Assembly: GCA_902621205.1 (NCBI GenBank)
Contig: CACNLH010000006.1
Coordinates: 1 to 64,000, forward strand
DNA length: 64,000 bases
DNA from: an uncultured Alphaproteobacteria bacterium
GTDB taxonomy: Bacteria; Pseudomonadota; Alphaproteobacteria; HIMB59
Direction: 5' to 3'
A program made the position numbers and the translations under genes. This document shows positions 11,929 through 21,673 of this stretch, piece after piece. How positions within the stretch are numbered: position 1 is the first letter of the stretch; the number at the start of each line of letters is the position of its first letter. Below the pieces are notes generated by a model. The model did not search any database, was not told the origin of the DNA, and worked only from the letters and a program-made list of their open reading frames with translations.

Positions 11929-11950
11929 GAGGGCAGCGTGGACTGCCCTC
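11929..11950. repeat. Perfect 8-bp inverted repeat GAGGGCAG-cgtgga-CTGCCCTC
   Basis: Read directly; lies between the 27-aa ORF and the aminotransferase; no T-tract. Confidence 0.6.
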
Positions 11951-11957
11951 ATAACAA

Positions 11958-12041
11958 TCACATTTTTGATCCGATGAAACCTGCTATGAACCAAATAATC
12001 ATAACTATAAAGGGGTAGTGTCCTGTAAACATATCTGCCAT
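11958..12041 (-). CDS. 27-aa single-pass membrane microprotein candidate
   Basis: MADMFTGHYPFIVMIIWFIAGFIGSKM; strong SD GGAGG 5 nt upstream of ATG; hydrophobic core. Confidence 0.55.
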   Translation of the reverse strand: MADMFTGHYPFIVMIIWFIAGFIGSKM

Positions 12042-12087
12042 TTAAACCTCCATGATTCCTTTAATTAGGTTATAGGATTTCATTGTA

Positions 12088-12106
12088 ATATGCAATATTT
12101 GCATAT
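12088..12106. promoter_or_regulatory. Inverted repeat ATATGCAA-tat-TTGCATAT in a divergent intergenic region
   Basis: Perfect 8-bp arms read directly. Confidence 0.4.
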
Positions 12107-12230
12107 TTATAGACAAATTTTGTTAATTTATCCACATTTATTGTGAATTATGGGGATTAATTATGCATTTTTTTTATACCAATAAGCACCATTGTTATTT
12201 CTTCGTCCTTATAATAAGTATAACTAGCTT

Positions 12231-12710
12231 ATGAGCGTTGTTTCGAAAACAATCAAATATTTACTCGATAAAAACATATCAGTTTCAACAGCAGAATCTT
12301 GTACTGGTGGTTTGCTTGCAGCAGAATTTACAGCTGTGTCTGGTATATCTAAAATTTATAAAACTGGTTTGATAACATATTCAAATGACTCAAAAATTAA
12401 AAATCTCAAAGTCAAACCAAGTACTATCAAAAGGTACGGTGCAGTCAGCCGTCAAGTATGTGCTCAAATGTGTTTACATTTGCACAAAATTTCCAAAAGT
12501 CAGCTAACATTTTCAACTACAGGTGTAGCTGGTCCAAACGGTGGTACTAAATCAAAACCTGTAGGTTTAGTTTTTATCGGATTATATTTTAAAAAAAATG
12601 TTTATATCGAACAATTAAATTTCAATCCAAAACTTTCTAGAATTCAAATTCAAAAAGGCACAGTGAAAGAATGTTTTCACATGTTAAATAATATTATAGA
12701 TGAGCTATAA
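12231..12710 (+). CDS. pncC: CinA C-terminal family, nicotinamide-nucleotide amidohydrolase
   Basis: STAESCTGGLLAAEFTAVSGISKIYKTGLITYSNDSK and TGVAGPNGGTKSKPVGLVFIGL. Confidence 0.9.
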   Translation: MSVVSKTIKYLLDKNISVSTAESCTGGLLAAEFTAVSGISKIYKTGLITYSNDSKIKNLKVKPSTIKRYGAVSRQVCAQMCLHLHKISKSQLTFSTTGVAGPNGGTKSKPVGLVFIGLYFKKNVYIEQLNFNPKLSRIQIQKGTVKECFHMLNNIIDEL

Positions 12711-14001
12711 GCGAAATTATAATAGTTTACTACCTGATAATTTCGAGCTCAGTAAAGAATTTGAAAATATCATTGAGCAACTAGAAAGTACAAAAGATCA
12801 TTTTTATATTACTGGTAAAGCAGGTAGTGGTAAGTCTACACTATTGGCCTACTTTCGATCTATAACAAAGAAGAATACAGTTGTCCTTGCTCCAACAGGA
12901 GTTGCTGCAATTCGAGTTAAAGGACAAACTATTCACTCATTTTTTGGTTTTCCACCAAAGGTTATTCAAACACGACATATAAAAAAAGTAAGACAAATCG
13001 AAATTCTTCAAAATTTGGAAACATTAATTATTGATGAGATATCTATGGTTCGTGCTGATGTTTTTGATGCGATTGATTATAGCCTTCGTGTTCACAGAAA
13101 AAAACTTACACAACCATTTGGCGGAGTTCAGTTAATAGTTTTTGGGGATTTATTTCAACTACCACCAGTTGTGAATATGGATGAGTCAGGACTTCTACAG
13201 CGCATTTATCCTAAAGGTCATTTCTTCTTTCACTCAAATATTTTCCAAGACGCACAATTTAAAACACTTGAACTACATAATATTTATCGACAAAAAGATG
13301 ACCATTTTATTCATTTGCTTAACTCTGTAAGAGATGGCTCAATTACTCACACGCAGATCGAGAATATAAACGACTCTTTAACTGATCACATTGAGATGGA
13401 TGAAGGTAAAATCATACTTACTACAACTAATGCTCGAGCGAGTAGCATTAATCAAAAATATTTAAGCCAGTTAAATCAGGAGGAGTTTTCTTACAGGGGA
13501 CAAGCTACTGGCCAATTTTATAAAGAATTGTTTCCCACCGATGAAATCTTAAAATTAAAAAAAGGAGCCCAAGTAATTATGATTAAAAATGATCCTGAAA
13601 AAAGGTGGGTTAATGGATCCATTGGTATAATTCATGATATCGCTCAAAAAAAAATAAAAGTAAAAATCAATAATAAAATATATGAGGTTAAAAAAGAAAA
13701 ATGGGATCGTATTCAATATACCTATGATGATGATCAACAAGAAGTTCAAGAGGAAATAACAGGATCTTTCAAACAGTATCCAATGAGATTAGCTTGGGCA
13801 ATTACAATTCATAAAAGCCAGGGACAAACATTTGAAAAAGTTATTATAGATATGAGTCAAGGTTCTTTTGCTCCAGGACAACTTTATGTTGCACTAAGTA
13901 GATGTATAAGTTTGGAAGGTATAGAACTGCTAAGACCTATTAAAAAATCAGATATCATTGTTAACAATCAATTGATAGGTTTCCAAGACAGATTAATTTA
14001 A
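12700..14001 (+). CDS. PIF1/RecD-like AAA helicase
   Basis: Walker A ITGKAGSGKST, LAPTGVAAIRVKGQTIHSFFGFPP, LIIDEISMVRADVFD, FGDLFQLPPV, AITIHKSQGQTF, YVALSRC. Confidence 0.92.
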   Translation: MSYKRNYNSLLPDNFELSKEFENIIEQLESTKDHFYITGKAGSGKSTLLAYFRSITKKNTVVLAPTGVAAIRVKGQTIHSFFGFPPKVIQTRHIKKVRQIEILQNLETLIIDEISMVRADVFDAIDYSLRVHRKKLTQPFGGVQLIVFGDLFQLPPVVNMDESGLLQRIYPKGHFFFHSNIFQDAQFKTLELHNIYRQKDDHFIHLLNSVRDGSITHTQIENINDSLTDHIEMDEGKIILTTTNARASSINQKYLSQLNQEEFSYRGQATGQFYKELFPTDEILKLKKGAQVIMIKNDPEKRWVNGSIGIIHDIAQKKIKVKINNKIYEVKKEKWDRIQYTYDDDQQEVQEEITGSFKQYPMRLAWAITIHKSQGQTFEKVIIDMSQGSFAPGQLYVALSRCISLEGIELLRPIKKSDIIVNNQLIGFQDRLI

Positions 14002-14002
14002 G

Positions 14003-14176
14003 ATGGGTAAAAAAATATTATATAGTATTGCAGTCTTTGGCATTATTGGTTTAGGCCTATATATTTCTTCGACATTTGAATACCATGAATACTATGAGGA
14101 ATGTGAAAAACAAAGCAACACACAAGGAGGTATAGAGTCTTGTGTTGATTTTATGATAGAGGAAGCAAAAAAATGA
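14003..14176 (+). CDS. 57-aa small membrane-anchored protein with two cysteines
   Basis: MGKKILYSIAVFGIIGLGLYISSTFEYHEYYEECEKQSNTQGGIESCVDFMIEEAKK; ATGA overlap with alaX. Confidence 0.6.
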   Translation: MGKKILYSIAVFGIIGLGLYISSTFEYHEYYEECEKQSNTQGGIESCVDFMIEEAKK

Positions 14177-14856
14177 TTTATCTCAAAGATAGTTATACAA
14201 AGAGCTTTGAAGAAAAAATTTTATTAGTCGAGGGTGACAAAATCATTACTCAAGATAGTTCTTTTTATGCTCAAAGTGGTGGGCAACCCGGAGACAAGGG
14301 AGTACTTGAAATTAATGATAAAAAATTCAATGTTATCAACACAGTTAAACATGAGTTAGGTATTGCCCATGTTGTTGACTCAGAAAATCTAAATCTATCT
14401 GGGCAAATAAAAGGCCATATTGATTGGGATCATCGATATCGCTTAATGAAAATGCACACCACAATGCACTTAATGTGTGCAGCATTACCTTATTATGTTA
14501 CAGGAGGATCAATTGGTTTAGAAAAAAGTAGGATTGATTTTGATTTAGGTGAAGAAACATTTGAATTTGAAACTTTAAATAAAATCATTAATGAATTTAT
14601 TCAACAATCTCATTCTATTTCTTATCAGTGGATAACAAATGATGAGCTAGATCAAAAACCTGAACTAGTGCGAACCTTGTCAGTTAAACCGCCAAGAACA
14701 AATGATAAAATTCGCCTTGTTAAAATAGGAGATATTGATTTACAACCGTGTGGGGGAACTCACGTAGCAAATACAAATGAAATTGGCGAATTCAAATTTA
14801 TGAAGTATGAGAGTAAAGGAAAAATGAATAAACGTGTTCAGTTTACTCTCATATAA
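14173..14856 (+). CDS. alaX: Alanyl-tRNA editing protein AlaX-like
   Basis: YAQSGGQPGDKGVL, HTTMHLMCAALP, IGDIDLQPCGGTHVANTNEIG. Confidence 0.9.
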   Translation: MIYLKDSYTKSFEEKILLVEGDKIITQDSSFYAQSGGQPGDKGVLEINDKKFNVINTVKHELGIAHVVDSENLNLSGQIKGHIDWDHRYRLMKMHTTMHLMCAALPYYVTGGSIGLEKSRIDFDLGEETFEFETLNKIINEFIQQSHSISYQWITNDELDQKPELVRTLSVKPPRTNDKIRLVKIGDIDLQPCGGTHVANTNEIGEFKFMKYESKGKMNKRVQFTLI

Positions 14857-15755
14857 TGCACAAAGCATCTTTTAAAGATTTTTTACTTTTATTTTTATTA
14901 GCTGGTATATGGGGAAGTGCGTTCTTTAACATCAAAATTGCCTCAGAAAGCTATACACCAATGGCACTTGCCTTTGGTAGAATTTTTTTTGCTGCAATAG
15001 TAATGCTTGTTTACTGTTGGATAAGAAAAATTTCAATTGAAGCATTTGGAGAGAATTGGTTATGGTACGCAACTATAGGATTTGTGAATTTAGTTCTCCC
15101 CTTTTTTTTTATTTCATTCGGCATATTAAAGGTTCAAAGTAATCTAGCAGCAATCTTGATGTCTACGGCACCTATTGCAGCAACAATCTTAGGGCATTTA
15201 TTTATTCAAAATGAAAAAATTAATCTTTTAAAATTTGTTGGAATATTAATTGGCTTTCTTGGTATCGTTTATTTATTTTCAGATAACATTCTAATCAATC
15301 AGTCAAATATCTTTTATGCTTTTATGGTAATCTTGGGTCCAGTTTGTTACACCATAGGTGGACTATTTTCACTCAAGCTAAAACATATAAAAAATGAAGT
15401 ACTTACATCAAGTATTTTAATTTGGGCAGTTATTCTTTTATTACCAATTATGTTCATTTTTGAAAATCCAACAGAATTGAGACCCTCTCTTAATGCTACA
15501 ATTTCTCTTCTGTATCTTGGTATTGTTGCGACAGCGATAGCTTGGTTAATGAGATTTTATATTCTTAAAAATAACGGCTTAGTTTTTCAATCACAAGTTG
15601 CCTACATCATTCCAATTTTTGGTTTGATATTTGGATATCTTTTTTTAAACGAAAAAATAACTTATAAAATTATTGTTGCCCTTATTGCTGTTTTAATAAG
15701 CACTTACTTAATTGAAAAAAGTAAAAAAAATAAGATTACTGATAAACTATCTTGA
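14856..15755 (+). CDS. EamA/DMT family transporter
   Basis: Ten hydrophobic segments, duplicated EamA pattern, LAGIWGSAFFNIKIA. Confidence 0.88.
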   Translation: MHKASFKDFLLLFLLAGIWGSAFFNIKIASESYTPMALAFGRIFFAAIVMLVYCWIRKISIEAFGENWLWYATIGFVNLVLPFFFISFGILKVQSNLAAILMSTAPIAATILGHLFIQNEKINLLKFVGILIGFLGIVYLFSDNILINQSNIFYAFMVILGPVCYTIGGLFSLKLKHIKNEVLTSSILIWAVILLLPIMFIFENPTELRPSLNATISLLYLGIVATAIAWLMRFYILKNNGLVFQSQVAYIIPIFGLIFGYLFLNEKITYKIIVALIAVLISTYLIEKSKKNKITDKLS

Positions 15756-15792
15756 TGTTATTTGCTTATAATATACTGTACGCAATCTAATT

Positions 15793-16722
15793 ATGTCAGC
15801 AGATATCTTAATTAAAATTGATAATTTAAAAAAAACTTTTCAAGGAGGTTTAGAAGCCCTTAAAGGAGTCAATTTAGAAATTCAAAGAGGTGAAATTCTT
15901 GCACTTCTTGGTCCAAATGGTGCTGGAAAAACAACACTTATTAATGCCATATGTGGGATAGTCTTACCTACATCAGGAACCATTTCAGTTGATGGATATG
16001 ATGTTGTTAAAGATTTCCGAAAAACTCGATCAATGATTGGTCTTGTGCCTCAAGAACTACATTTAGAAGCCTTTGAAAAAGTTTTTCAAAATGTTTCTTA
16101 CACAAGAGGTCTTTATGGTAAGAAAAAAGATCCTGCATACATAGAAAAAATTCTTAAAGATCTCAGCCTTTGGGATAAAAAAGATAGTAAGCTTCGTGAG
16201 CTCTCTGGTGGTATGAAGAAAAGAGCATTAATTGCAAAGGCATTGAGTCATGAACCAAAAATACTTTTTCTTGACGAGCCTACTGCAGGTGTCGATATTA
16301 ATTTGCGAAGAGATATGTGGAGAGCAGTGAAAGAACTCAAAGAAAATGGAGTAACAATTATTCTTACTACTCATTATATCGAAGAAGCTGAGGCTATATC
16401 TGATCGAGTATCTGTAATCAATAATGGCGAAATTATAATCACTGATAATAAGAATGATTTAATGCGAAAAATGGGTCAAAAGAATTTAACTATAGAATTT
16501 CAAGAGCCTTTTAGTCAAATCCCATCTACTTTAGAGTCGTATAACTTAAAAATGAATAATAATAATTCTTTAACATATTCATATGACTCTCATGGATCTT
16601 CGACTGGTATTACTGCACTTCTTCAAGACATAAAGTCGGCTGGTTTAAAATTAAAAGATTTAAATTCCTCCCAGACATCGTTGGAGACGATATTTGAAAA
16701 ACTTTTGGAGGAGAGTGTATGA
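15793..16722 (+). CDS. ABC transporter ATP-binding protein (ABC-2 exporter type)
   Basis: Walker A LLGPNGAGKTTLIN, LRELSGGMKKRALIAKALSHEPKILFLDEPTAGVD. Confidence 0.93.
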   Translation: MSADILIKIDNLKKTFQGGLEALKGVNLEIQRGEILALLGPNGAGKTTLINAICGIVLPTSGTISVDGYDVVKDFRKTRSMIGLVPQELHLEAFEKVFQNVSYTRGLYGKKKDPAYIEKILKDLSLWDKKDSKLRELSGGMKKRALIAKALSHEPKILFLDEPTAGVDINLRRDMWRAVKELKENGVTIILTTHYIEEAEAISDRVSVINNGEIIITDNKNDLMRKMGQKNLTIEFQEPFSQIPSTLESYNLKMNNNNSLTYSYDSHGSSTGITALLQDIKSAGLKLKDLNSSQTSLETIFEKLLEESV

Positions 16723-17480
16723 ACTGGACAGGTATAATGGCAATTTACTTGCATGAAATGGATCGAATGAGAAGAACAACTGTTCAAAGTATATTTTCTC
16801 CTGTGATATCATCCTCTCTTTATTTTGTTGTCTTCGGTGCTGCAATAGGAAGTCGCATCCCTGTGATTGAAGATATCTCTTATGGTTCTTTCATAGTACC
16901 TGGTATGATAATGTTAGCTTTACTTACACAAAGTGTCTCAAACGCTTCCTCAGGTATTTTTTTTCCAAAGTTTCTTGGAACTATAAATGAAATATATGCT
17001 GCCCCACTATCAACAACAGAGATTGTTATTGGTTTTGTTGGTGCGGCCACTACAAAATCAATAATTTTAGGAAGCTTAATATTAGCAACAGGGTTATTTT
17101 TTGTTGAAATATATATTATGCATCCTTTTACAATGATTTTAATGCTCGTTTTAACATCTTTAACTTTTAGCTTACTTGGTTTTCTTATAGGGATGTTGTC
17201 ATCAAATTGGGAGGAGCTATCAATATTTCCAACACTAATTTTATCTCCACTCGTATTTCTTGGTGGATCGCTATATTCAATAAACTGGTTACCAGAGTTT
17301 TGGCAAAACGTTTCTTTGGTAAATCCAGTTCTTTACTTAGTTAGTGGTTTTCGATGGAGTTTTTATGAAATGGCTGATGTGAGTATTACAACAAGTTTAA
17401 TTATGATATTTACATTTTTAATTTTAAATATTTCTGCAATTATTTATATTTTTTCAAAAGGCTTCAAAATTAAAGATTAG
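16719..17480 (+). CDS. ABC-2 type transporter permease
   Basis: ABC-2 membrane architecture; overlaps the ATPase gene by 4 nt; FLGGSLYSINWLPEFWQ. Confidence 0.9.
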   Translation: MNWTGIMAIYLHEMDRMRRTTVQSIFSPVISSSLYFVVFGAAIGSRIPVIEDISYGSFIVPGMIMLALLTQSVSNASSGIFFPKFLGTINEIYAAPLSTTEIVIGFVGAATTKSIILGSLILATGLFFVEIYIMHPFTMILMLVLTSLTFSLLGFLIGMLSSNWEELSIFPTLILSPLVFLGGSLYSINWLPEFWQNVSLVNPVLYLVSGFRWSFYEMADVSITTSLIMIFTFLILNISAIIYIFSKGFKIKD

Positions 17481-17486
17481 AAACAG

Positions 17487-18920
17487 ATGTCAAATAGGAT
17501 CGTCTGGTTTAAGAAGAATTTAAGATTTAAAGGCAATGAAATTCTTATTGATGAAAATAAAAGATCTATATTAATTTACATAATTGAACCTGATCTGTGG
17601 AAGCAAAAAGATATGTCTTTAAGGCAGTGGCAATTTACATTAGAGAGTGTAAATGAGCTTAAACGACAATTATTAAAAAATAATTTATATTTAAATATCT
17701 TTTTTGGTGACGCGATTGAAATATTCAAGTTTTTAAAAGATAAATATAGCTTTTCAAGCGTAATTAGCGAACAAGAAACAGGTATTCAATGGACTTACCA
17801 AAGAGATAAAAAATTAAAAAAATTTTTTTTTCAAAATAAAATTGATTGGATTGAGTGTTCTTACCCAGGAGTTAAAAGAGGACAACATGATAGAAACCAA
17901 TGGGCAAAAAATTTTAGAAACGAGATTATTAAAAAGTCTAATTTGCCCGTCATAAAACAATCAGTTAATTTAGAATTAACAAACCATGAATTACCAAAAT
18001 TTTTTTACGACTCAACACCATGTCCATATAGGCAAAAGGGTGGATCTGTCGAAGCAGAAAAATTACTTCAGTCTTTTTTAAATAAAAGAGGTGAAAATTA
18101 TCAATTTGAGATGTCTAGCCCAATAACTGCTGAAAAAAGCTGCTCAAGATTATCAACTCATTTGACATACGGTACAATATCACACCGCACAGTTTTTCAA
18201 GAGGCCGCAAAAAAAAGAGATCTAATAAAGCATACCAATAAAAATTTTGCTAAATCTATAAATTCATTTTTATCTAGGTTACATTGGAGATCACATTTTA
18301 TTCAAAAATTAGAGGATCAGCCATCAATTGAACATGCAAGCTTTATTCCTGTGTATGATCAAATACGTGATAAAGATGAAGAGAAATTAGAGGCTTGGAT
18401 TGAAGGTAAGACCGGAGTTCATTTTATCGATGCATGTATGATTTATTTAAGAAATCATGGATGGATCAATTTTAGAATGAGAGCAATGTTAGCTTCATTT
18501 GCTTCTTATAATTTATGGCTTGATTGGAGATACTTTGCTCCACGCTTGGCAGCATTGTTTACAGACTTTGAACCTGGAATTCATTACAGTCAAATACAAA
18601 TGCAATCAGGTACAACTGGTATCAATACTATTAGAATGTATAATCCTTATAAGCAAGCTATGGATCAAGATCCTCTCGGTAAATTTATTAAGTCACAAAT
18701 TCCTGAAGTAAAAAATTTCCCACCTGCTTTTTTTCATAATCCCCCAAAAAAAAGTTTGAACGTAAATTTGTTCGATAATGAGTTTCAAAAAGAAATAATT
18801 AATGTTAAAGAAACTGCTCAGTATGCTAGAAAAAAAATTTTTGATATTCGCAAATCACAAGAACATAAAATACTTGCAAAAAATGTTTATTTAAAACATG
18901 GTAGTAGAGGAAGAAATTGA
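17487..18920 (+). CDS. Cryptochrome/photolyase family FAD-binding protein
   Basis: RIVWFKKNLRFKGNEIL, LSTHLTYGTISHRTVFQ, GVHFIDACMIYLRNHGWINFRMRAMLASFASYNLWLDWRYF, HYSQIQMQSGTTGINTIRMYNP. Confidence 0.88.
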   Translation: MSNRIVWFKKNLRFKGNEILIDENKRSILIYIIEPDLWKQKDMSLRQWQFTLESVNELKRQLLKNNLYLNIFFGDAIEIFKFLKDKYSFSSVISEQETGIQWTYQRDKKLKKFFFQNKIDWIECSYPGVKRGQHDRNQWAKNFRNEIIKKSNLPVIKQSVNLELTNHELPKFFYDSTPCPYRQKGGSVEAEKLLQSFLNKRGENYQFEMSSPITAEKSCSRLSTHLTYGTISHRTVFQEAAKKRDLIKHTNKNFAKSINSFLSRLHWRSHFIQKLEDQPSIEHASFIPVYDQIRDKDEEKLEAWIEGKTGVHFIDACMIYLRNHGWINFRMRAMLASFASYNLWLDWRYFAPRLAALFTDFEPGIHYSQIQMQSGTTGINTIRMYNPYKQAMDQDPLGKFIKSQIPEVKNFPPAFFHNPPKKSLNVNLFDNEFQKEIINVKETAQYARKKIFDIRKSQEHKILAKNVYLKHGSRGRN

Positions 18921-18928
18921 ACTAATCT

Positions 18929-20587
18929 ATGTTTGAAAAACCTGATTATATCGTAATTGGTTCTGGATCAGCAGGATCTACAATTGCATACAGACTTGGG
19001 GAAAACCCTCAATTAAAAATTCTAGTATTAGAATTTGGCGGCAATGACAATAGTCCTTTTATACAAATGCCTGCAGCACTCTCATACCCAATGAATATGA
19101 ATAAATTCGATTGGGGCTATAAAGCAGAACCCGAGCCTACCTTAAATGGTAGGTCTCTCGTTTGCCCTAGAGGTAAAGTTATAGGAGGGTCTTCGTCAAT
19201 TAACGGAATGATTTATGTTAGGGGTAATGCTGGTGATTATAATCAATGGGCAGAAAGTGGTGCAAAAGGTTGGGATTATCCTGATGTCCTTCCATATTTT
19301 CAAAGAATGGAAGCAAGCCATGGAGGCAATTCAGAGTTTAGAGGAAAATCAGGCCCTCTAAACATAACCCATGGCAAAAGAGATAACCCATTACACAATG
19401 CTTTTGTAAAAGCTACCGAGCAGGCGGGATACACCTACACTGATGACTACAATGGCTTTCGACAGGAGGGTTTTGGACCAGCTGATATGACTGTTTGGAA
19501 AGGCTCACGTTTTTCAACAGCAAAAGCTTATTTAAAGCCTGCGTTAGCAAAAAAAAATGTACAACTTATAACAAAGGTCCTAGTCGATAAAATAATTTTT
19601 CATGAAGACAAAGCTAAGGGAGTTGAAGTATTTCATCAGGGCCAAAAAAAAACCTTTAATGCAAATATTGGTGTTGTTTTATCAGCTGGCGCAATCAATA
19701 GCCCAACAATTCTTCAAAGATCGGGTATTGGAGAGGGCAATGATTTAAATAGTTTGGGGATCAAAGTTATTAAAAACTTACCAGGCGTTGGTCAAAATTT
19801 ACAAGACCATTTAGAAGTTTATTTTCAAGTTAAATGTTTACAACCAGTAACACTTAATAAATATTTAAATCCTTTTTCTAAATTACTTATCGGCATGCAA
19901 TGGATGTTTCTAAAAAGTGGGCCAGGTGCAACTAACCAATTTGAAACTCTTGGTTTTATTCGTTCTGATAAAAACATACCATATCCAGATATACAATTTC
20001 ATTTTCTTCCAGTCGCTATTAGATATGACGGAAAGGCACCTAGCGAGGGTCACGGTTTTCAATTGCATGTAGGGCCAATGCGTTCAAAGTCAAGAGGCTT
20101 TGTAAAATTAAAATCTAGCAACCCATTTGACTCACCAACTATAAAATTCAATTACATGTCTCATGAGGATGATTTTCCAAACTTTAGAAAATCACTTAGA
20201 CTTAGTAGAGAGATATTGAGCCAAGAGGCCCTAGTTCCTTTTAAAGGAGATGAAATTCAACCTGGTGATGACGTTGTTTCGGATGAAGGACTTGACGAAT
20301 TTATAAAAAATAATTGTGAAAGTGCTTACCATCCATGTGGTACCTGCAAGATTGGAAAAGAAGAAGACCCTTCTTCTGTCGTTCTAAATGATTGCAAAGT
20401 AAAGGGTTTTTCAAATTTATTTCTTGCGGACTCATCAATTTTTCCTCAGATATGTAATGGCAATCTTAATGCACCATCGATAATGACAGGTGAGAAAGCC
20501 TCAGATCATATCTTGGGAAAACCTCTTTTAGCACCATCAAATCTACAACCTTATACCCATCCAAATTGGCAAAATTCACAAAGATAA
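18929..20587 (+). CDS. GMC oxidoreductase, choline dehydrogenase-like
   Basis: IVIGSGSAGSTIAYRLGE, GKVIGGSSSINGMIYVRGNAGDYNQWAESGAKGWDYPDVLPYF, NLFLADSSIFPQICNGNLNAPSIMTGEKASD. Confidence 0.92.
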   Translation: MFEKPDYIVIGSGSAGSTIAYRLGENPQLKILVLEFGGNDNSPFIQMPAALSYPMNMNKFDWGYKAEPEPTLNGRSLVCPRGKVIGGSSSINGMIYVRGNAGDYNQWAESGAKGWDYPDVLPYFQRMEASHGGNSEFRGKSGPLNITHGKRDNPLHNAFVKATEQAGYTYTDDYNGFRQEGFGPADMTVWKGSRFSTAKAYLKPALAKKNVQLITKVLVDKIIFHEDKAKGVEVFHQGQKKTFNANIGVVLSAGAINSPTILQRSGIGEGNDLNSLGIKVIKNLPGVGQNLQDHLEVYFQVKCLQPVTLNKYLNPFSKLLIGMQWMFLKSGPGATNQFETLGFIRSDKNIPYPDIQFHFLPVAIRYDGKAPSEGHGFQLHVGPMRSKSRGFVKLKSSNPFDSPTIKFNYMSHEDDFPNFRKSLRLSREILSQEALVPFKGDEIQPGDDVVSDEGLDEFIKNNCESAYHPCGTCKIGKEEDPSSVVLNDCKVKGFSNLFLADSSIFPQICNGNLNAPSIMTGEKASDHILGKPLLAPSNLQPYTHPNWQNSQR

Positions 20588-21126
20588 AATTAATGATCAG
20601 GCTGGTGCTTTTGTTTCTAATACTCCCATTTACTGCATATTCTGATAAACATATTCCATATTATAAATCTCTAGCTCATGATGAGTCATGGTTACGACAC
20701 TATCCAGAAAATCAAGATTTGAGTAAACAAACAGAGAAATTTCTCCTTACACAGGAAAACATGCCTGTAAAGATTATTGAAGAGTTTAGAAATAGTTGGA
20801 GTTCTTATACAGACTGGTACCGCATTGAATTATTCAATGGAATACAAGGTTGGATTGCTCACAATCAGTTATCTAAAAAAAGAACTTTGCTTATATTAGA
20901 GGATATTGAGTTGTATGCATTGAAATCTTATGACCCTGAGTCTTGGAAGACTATTCAAAAAGGAGTAATACTTGCACCAAAAATTGTAAATTTGTTAGAG
21001 GTAAAAGAAACAATGTTGAAAGTAAGTATACCTGAGGGCAATAAATCCTCTATTAAAGGATGGATACCCATAGATGATAGATTATGGGGAGTCTCTAACA
21101 ATGAAATTCAAATTTCTAATGATTAA
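20566..21126 (+). CDS. Bacterial SH3-domain secreted protein (start probably downstream, near 20596)
   Basis: Signal peptide MIRLVLLFLILPFTAYS; SH3-like WYRIELFNGIQGWIAHNQLSKKRTLLI. Confidence 0.7.
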   Translation: MAKFTKIKLMIRLVLLFLILPFTAYSDKHIPYYKSLAHDESWLRHYPENQDLSKQTEKFLLTQENMPVKIIEEFRNSWSSYTDWYRIELFNGIQGWIAHNQLSKKRTLLILEDIELYALKSYDPESWKTIQKGVILAPKIVNLLEVKETMLKVSIPEGNKSSIKGWIPIDDRLWGVSNNEIQISND

Positions 21127-21673
21127 ATACTTACTATTCATGTTACTCATGGTACAAGAATTAATGGCCTATAGTGAAGCACCTTATAAAGTAGTTCATC
21201 AGACAGATAAGTATGAAATTAGATTTTACGAGGAGCGTCAAGTAGTCCAAACCCAATACACTAATCAAAATAATGGATTTCGGAAACTTTTTAATTATAT
21301 TTCTGGCAATAATAAACAAAGTGAAAAAATTTCAATGACCACACCAGTGAATGTTACTCAAATCGAAAACGAGTACGTTATGCAATTTTATTTACCAAGT
21401 AAATACAAACCAAATGAAATACCTTTACCATCAGATAATTCAGTAAAAATTTCTTCAATTGAGCCAGGTTATTTTGCAGTAATTAGATATTCTGGTTTTG
21501 CTTCCGATAAAAATTTTTATAAACACCGAGATGTTTTAAAAAGTGACTTAATTACTGATAATATTGAAGTAATTGGACCCGCTATTAAAGCTACTTATGA
21601 TGGTCCGTTTACATTGCCTCATCTTAGGAGGAATGAAGCAATTTATAAAGTTGATTGGGAGAATCCTCTTTAA
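21101..21673 (+). CDS. SOUL-family heme-binding protein, secreted
   Basis: YKVVHQTDKYEIRFYEERQVVQT, KISMTTPVNV, YFAVIRYSGFASDKN. Confidence 0.85.
   Translation: MKFKFLMIKYLLFMLLMVQELMAYSEAPYKVVHQTDKYEIRFYEERQVVQTQYTNQNNGFRKLFNYISGNNKQSEKISMTTPVNVTQIENEYVMQFYLPSKYKPNEIPLPSDNSVKISSIEPGYFAVIRYSGFASDKNFYKHRDVLKSDLITDNIEVIGPAIKATYDGPFTLPHLRRNEAIYKVDWENPL

Noticed and set aside
12061-12230. Origin of replication
   Set aside because: Only one consensus DnaA box and no dnaA/gidA-type neighbourhood; kept only as a low-interest regulatory observation.
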